A DNA stretch of 7,734 nucleotides, from positions 1 through 7,734 of the forward strand of contig JADGEP010000178.1 in assembly GCA_016744275.1 (NCBI GenBank), in the 5' to 3' direction. Positions 6,384-7,734 of the stretch are shown here, in pieces. Positions within the stretch are counted from its first letter, which is position 1; each line of letters opens with the position of its first letter. This stretch comes from Candidatus Krumholzibacteriia bacterium (GTDB lineage: Bacteria > Krumholzibacteriota > Krumholzibacteriia > LZORAL124-64-63). The position numbers and the translations under genes were made by a program. The notes below the pieces were generated by a model. It did no database searches, was not told the DNA's origin, and worked only from the letters and a program-made list of their open reading frames with translations.

Positions 6384-6965
6384 ATGTCAGTACAGATGAC
6401 AGAAATCCGCTGGCACGCCCGAGGCGGACAAGGGGCCAAAACGGCCGCATTGTTCCTGGCCGAGGCCGTCCTGGAAAAAGGCAAATATGGCCAGGGGTTC
6501 CCCGAGTATGGCCCCGAGCGCCGCGGAGCGCCCATGCGCGGATACACCCGCATCGCCGACGTACCTATTCGTCGCCATTGCATGATTGAGAAACCCGGTA
6601 TCGTGATCATCCTGGATCCCACCCTGCTGGATAGCCCGGCCGCTGCGGTGACTGCAGGTACTGGCAAAGGCACCGTCTTTATCGTCAATACGACCGAGGC
6701 GCCGGCCACCATCGGTAAAAAACTGGCTGTCAAAGGTGCCAGCGTGTACACGGTCGATGCTACAGGCATCGCCCTGGACACCATAGGCCGCCCCATCCCG
6801 AACATGCCCATGATCGGCGCGTTTTTGGCCGTGAACGACGTGATGACGGTTGAGGAACTGAAGGGTGCCCTGGTTCAGCAACTGGGCAGCAAGTTCTCCC
6901 AGGTCGTCATCGACGGCAACCTGAATGCGGTTGACCGCGCGAATAAGGAGTTGGTGTCCGCATGA
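6384..6965 (+). CDS. porG: 2-oxoacid:ferredoxin oxidoreductase, gamma subunit (probably pyruvate)
   Basis: This 193-residue subunit belongs to the CoA-dependent complex that oxidises pyruvate, or a related 2-oxoacid, to acyl-CoA and CO2 while reducing ferredoxin. The family signature is near the N-terminus: RWHARGGQGAKTAALFLAEA (9-28), followed by GKYGQGFPEYGPERRGAPMRGYTRI (33-57). It continues with ILDPTLL (76-82) and NMPMIGAFLAV (140-150), both usual in PorG/PorC proteins. The gamma domain is known to contribute to CoA binding. Length is normal for a free-standing gamma subunit. The start is set by AAGGAG upstream. The 3' end overlaps porD as ATGA, indicating coupled translation in a por operon. 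Pyruvate is the likeliest substrate given subunit order and similarity, but 2-oxoisovalerate or another 2-oxoacid is not excluded. Confidence 0.9.
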   Translation: MSVQMTEIRWHARGGQGAKTAALFLAEAVLEKGKYGQGFPEYGPERRGAPMRGYTRIADVPIRRHCMIEKPGIVIILDPTLLDSPAAAVTAGTGKGTVFIVNTTEAPATIGKKLAVKGASVYTVDATGIALDTIGRPIPNMPMIGAFLAVNDVMTVEELKGALVQQLGSKFSQVVIDGNLNAVDRANKELVSA

Positions 6966-7270
6966 GCTTCATCAAGAACAACAACCTGCACGAAGGCGGC
7001 ATCATCCGCGACGCGGGCAACGCCGAAACCTACAAAACAGGCGACTGGCGCAACTTTGTGCCCGAGTTCATCGAGGCCAACTGCATCCAGTGCATGTTCT
7101 GCTGGATCTACTGCCCCGACTCGGCCATCGACATCGATACCAGCGGTGACAAGCCCATCATGAAGGGCATCATCATGGATCACTGCAAGGGCTGCGGCAT
7201 CTGCGCCCACGAATGTCCTCCCGCCAAGAAGGGCAAGTCCGCCCTCGTCATGGTTCGGGAAGAAAAATAG
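6962..7270 (+). CDS. porD: 2-oxoacid:ferredoxin oxidoreductase, delta subunit (2x[4Fe-4S] ferredoxin-like)
   Basis: The 102-residue protein carries two [4Fe-4S] cluster motifs of the CxxCxxCxxxCP type. The first uses Cys41, 44, 47 and 51 (CIQCMFCWIYCP) and the second Cys75, 78, 81 and 85 (CKGCGICAHECP). In the por family the delta subunit passes electrons from the thiamine-diphosphate site to external ferredoxin. The N-terminal section, with TGDWRNFVPEF (27-37), is the usual delta-subunit lead-in and separates it from ordinary 2[4Fe-4S] ferredoxins. The start overlaps the porG stop by 4 bases, and AAGGAG lies 11 bases upstream inside porG. The order gamma-delta-alpha is the common arrangement of four-subunit enzymes known from archaea and Thermotoga-type bacteria. 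Confidence 0.93.
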   Translation: MSFIKNNNLHEGGIIRDAGNAETYKTGDWRNFVPEFIEANCIQCMFCWIYCPDSAIDIDTSGDKPIMKGIIMDHCKGCGICAHECPPAKKGKSALVMVREEK

Positions 7271-7296
7271 GCAACCGCCGGAAAGGAACGAAAGTC

Positions 7297-7734
7297 ATGG
7301 AACAGAAACTCGTGGCACTGTCCGGTAATGAGGCCGTGGCCTTTGCTTTCAAGCAGGCGCGGCCCCATGTGGCTTCTGCCTTCCCCATCACGCCCCAGAC
7401 CGAGATGATGCACAAGTTCGCGGAGTTCGTGGCCAACGGCCAGAGCACCGCGGAGATGATCCTGGTGGAGAGCGAGCATAGCGCCATGAGTGCGGCCGTG
7501 GGTTCGGCCGCCGCCGGTGCGCGCACGATCACTGCCACCTCGTCGGCCGGTTTCGCGTTGATGTGGGAGATTGTCTACATCGCCGCGAGCCTGCGTCTGC
7601 CCATCCAGATGGCCCTGGTGAACCGGGCGCTGTCGGGCAACATCAACATCCATTGCGACCATAGCGACAGCATGGGCGGCCGTGACGCTGGCTGGATCCA
7701 TCACTTCTGCGAGAACGCGCAGGAGAGCTATGAC
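7297..7734 (+). CDS. porA: 2-oxoacid:ferredoxin oxidoreductase, alpha subunit (N-terminal part)
   Basis: 146 codons are open to the right edge with no stop, so the gene is truncated by the window; full-length alpha subunits are near 390 residues. Recognisable family segments are SGNEAVAFAF (9-18), SAFPITPQTEM (28-38), ESEHSAMSAAVGSAAAGARTI region (58-78) and TSSAGFALMWE (81-91). The highly typical LVNRALSGNINIHCDHSDSM (108-127) with GGRDAGW follows. These belong to the pyrimidine-binding fold that, with the beta subunit, holds thiamine diphosphate; the PITP segment contacts the 2-oxoacid. AAAGGA lies nine bases before the ATG, and the gene starts 26 bases after porD. NRALSxxINIHCDHSD favours the pyruvate branch over 2-oxoglutarate enzymes. 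A porB (beta) gene is expected just beyond the window. Confidence 0.93.
   Translation, partial: MEQKLVALSGNEAVAFAFKQARPHVASAFPITPQTEMMHKFAEFVANGQSTAEMILVESEHSAMSAAVGSAAAGARTITATSSAGFALMWEIVYIAASLRLPIQMALVNRALSGNINIHCDHSDSMGGRDAGWIHHFCENAQESYD

Noticed and set aside
6119..6811. Upstream extension of the aroB frame to 6811
   Set aside because: It runs antisense through porG and the whole divergent gap. AroB similarity begins only after 6118.
1..7734. CRISPR array or cas genes, which the TPR-CHAT plus sigma pairing might suggest
   Set aside because: No regularly spaced repeats and no Cas-like protein are present in the window.

Overview
The window is GC-rich bacterial DNA with tightly packed genes. 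All eight genes are protein-coding. Five lie on the minus strand (positions 1-6118) and three on the plus strand (6384 to the right edge). The two groups diverge from an AT-richer 265-base gap. I saw no tRNA, rRNA, insertion sequence or CRISPR array. The ferredoxin-linked 2-oxoacid oxidoreductase genes suggest an organism with anaerobic or microaerophilic pyruvate metabolism. Some AroB details recall enzymes from the Bacteroidetes side of bacterial diversity, but the host phylum cannot be fixed from this sequence.

Minus strand, in the direction of transcription: aroB (3-dehydroquinate synthase, 6118-4988) stands alone. After a 140-base gap comes a compact cluster. It holds a long-chain acyl-CoA ligase (4847-3168), an exported TPR-CHAT cysteine-protease-like protein (3171-682), an ECF-type sigma factor (692-87) and the first 31 codons of one more gene (94 to the window edge). 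Each junction in this cluster overlaps, by 4, 11 and 8 bases. The four genes therefore look like one translationally coupled operon.

Plus strand: porG, porD and porA (the last cut by the window edge) encode the gamma, delta and alpha subunits of a four-subunit pyruvate (or related 2-oxoacid):ferredoxin oxidoreductase. The beta subunit presumably follows. porG and porD overlap by 4 bases, and porA follows porD after 26 bases.

The divergent gap 6119-6383 holds two strong secondary-structure signals. One is a nested inverted repeat at 6163-6218. The other is a near-perfect 15-bp stem at 6294-6357 that encloses a smaller hairpin, just upstream of the porG ribosome-binding site.

The most interesting idea is the pairing of a TPR-CHAT protease with a sigma factor and a possible anti-sigma gene. 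It resembles, without any CRISPR component here, the Csx29 (TPR-CHAT) / Csx30 / CASP-sigma logic of type III-E CRISPR systems. In this window, however, the CHAT protein carries a signal peptide and should act outside the cytoplasm.
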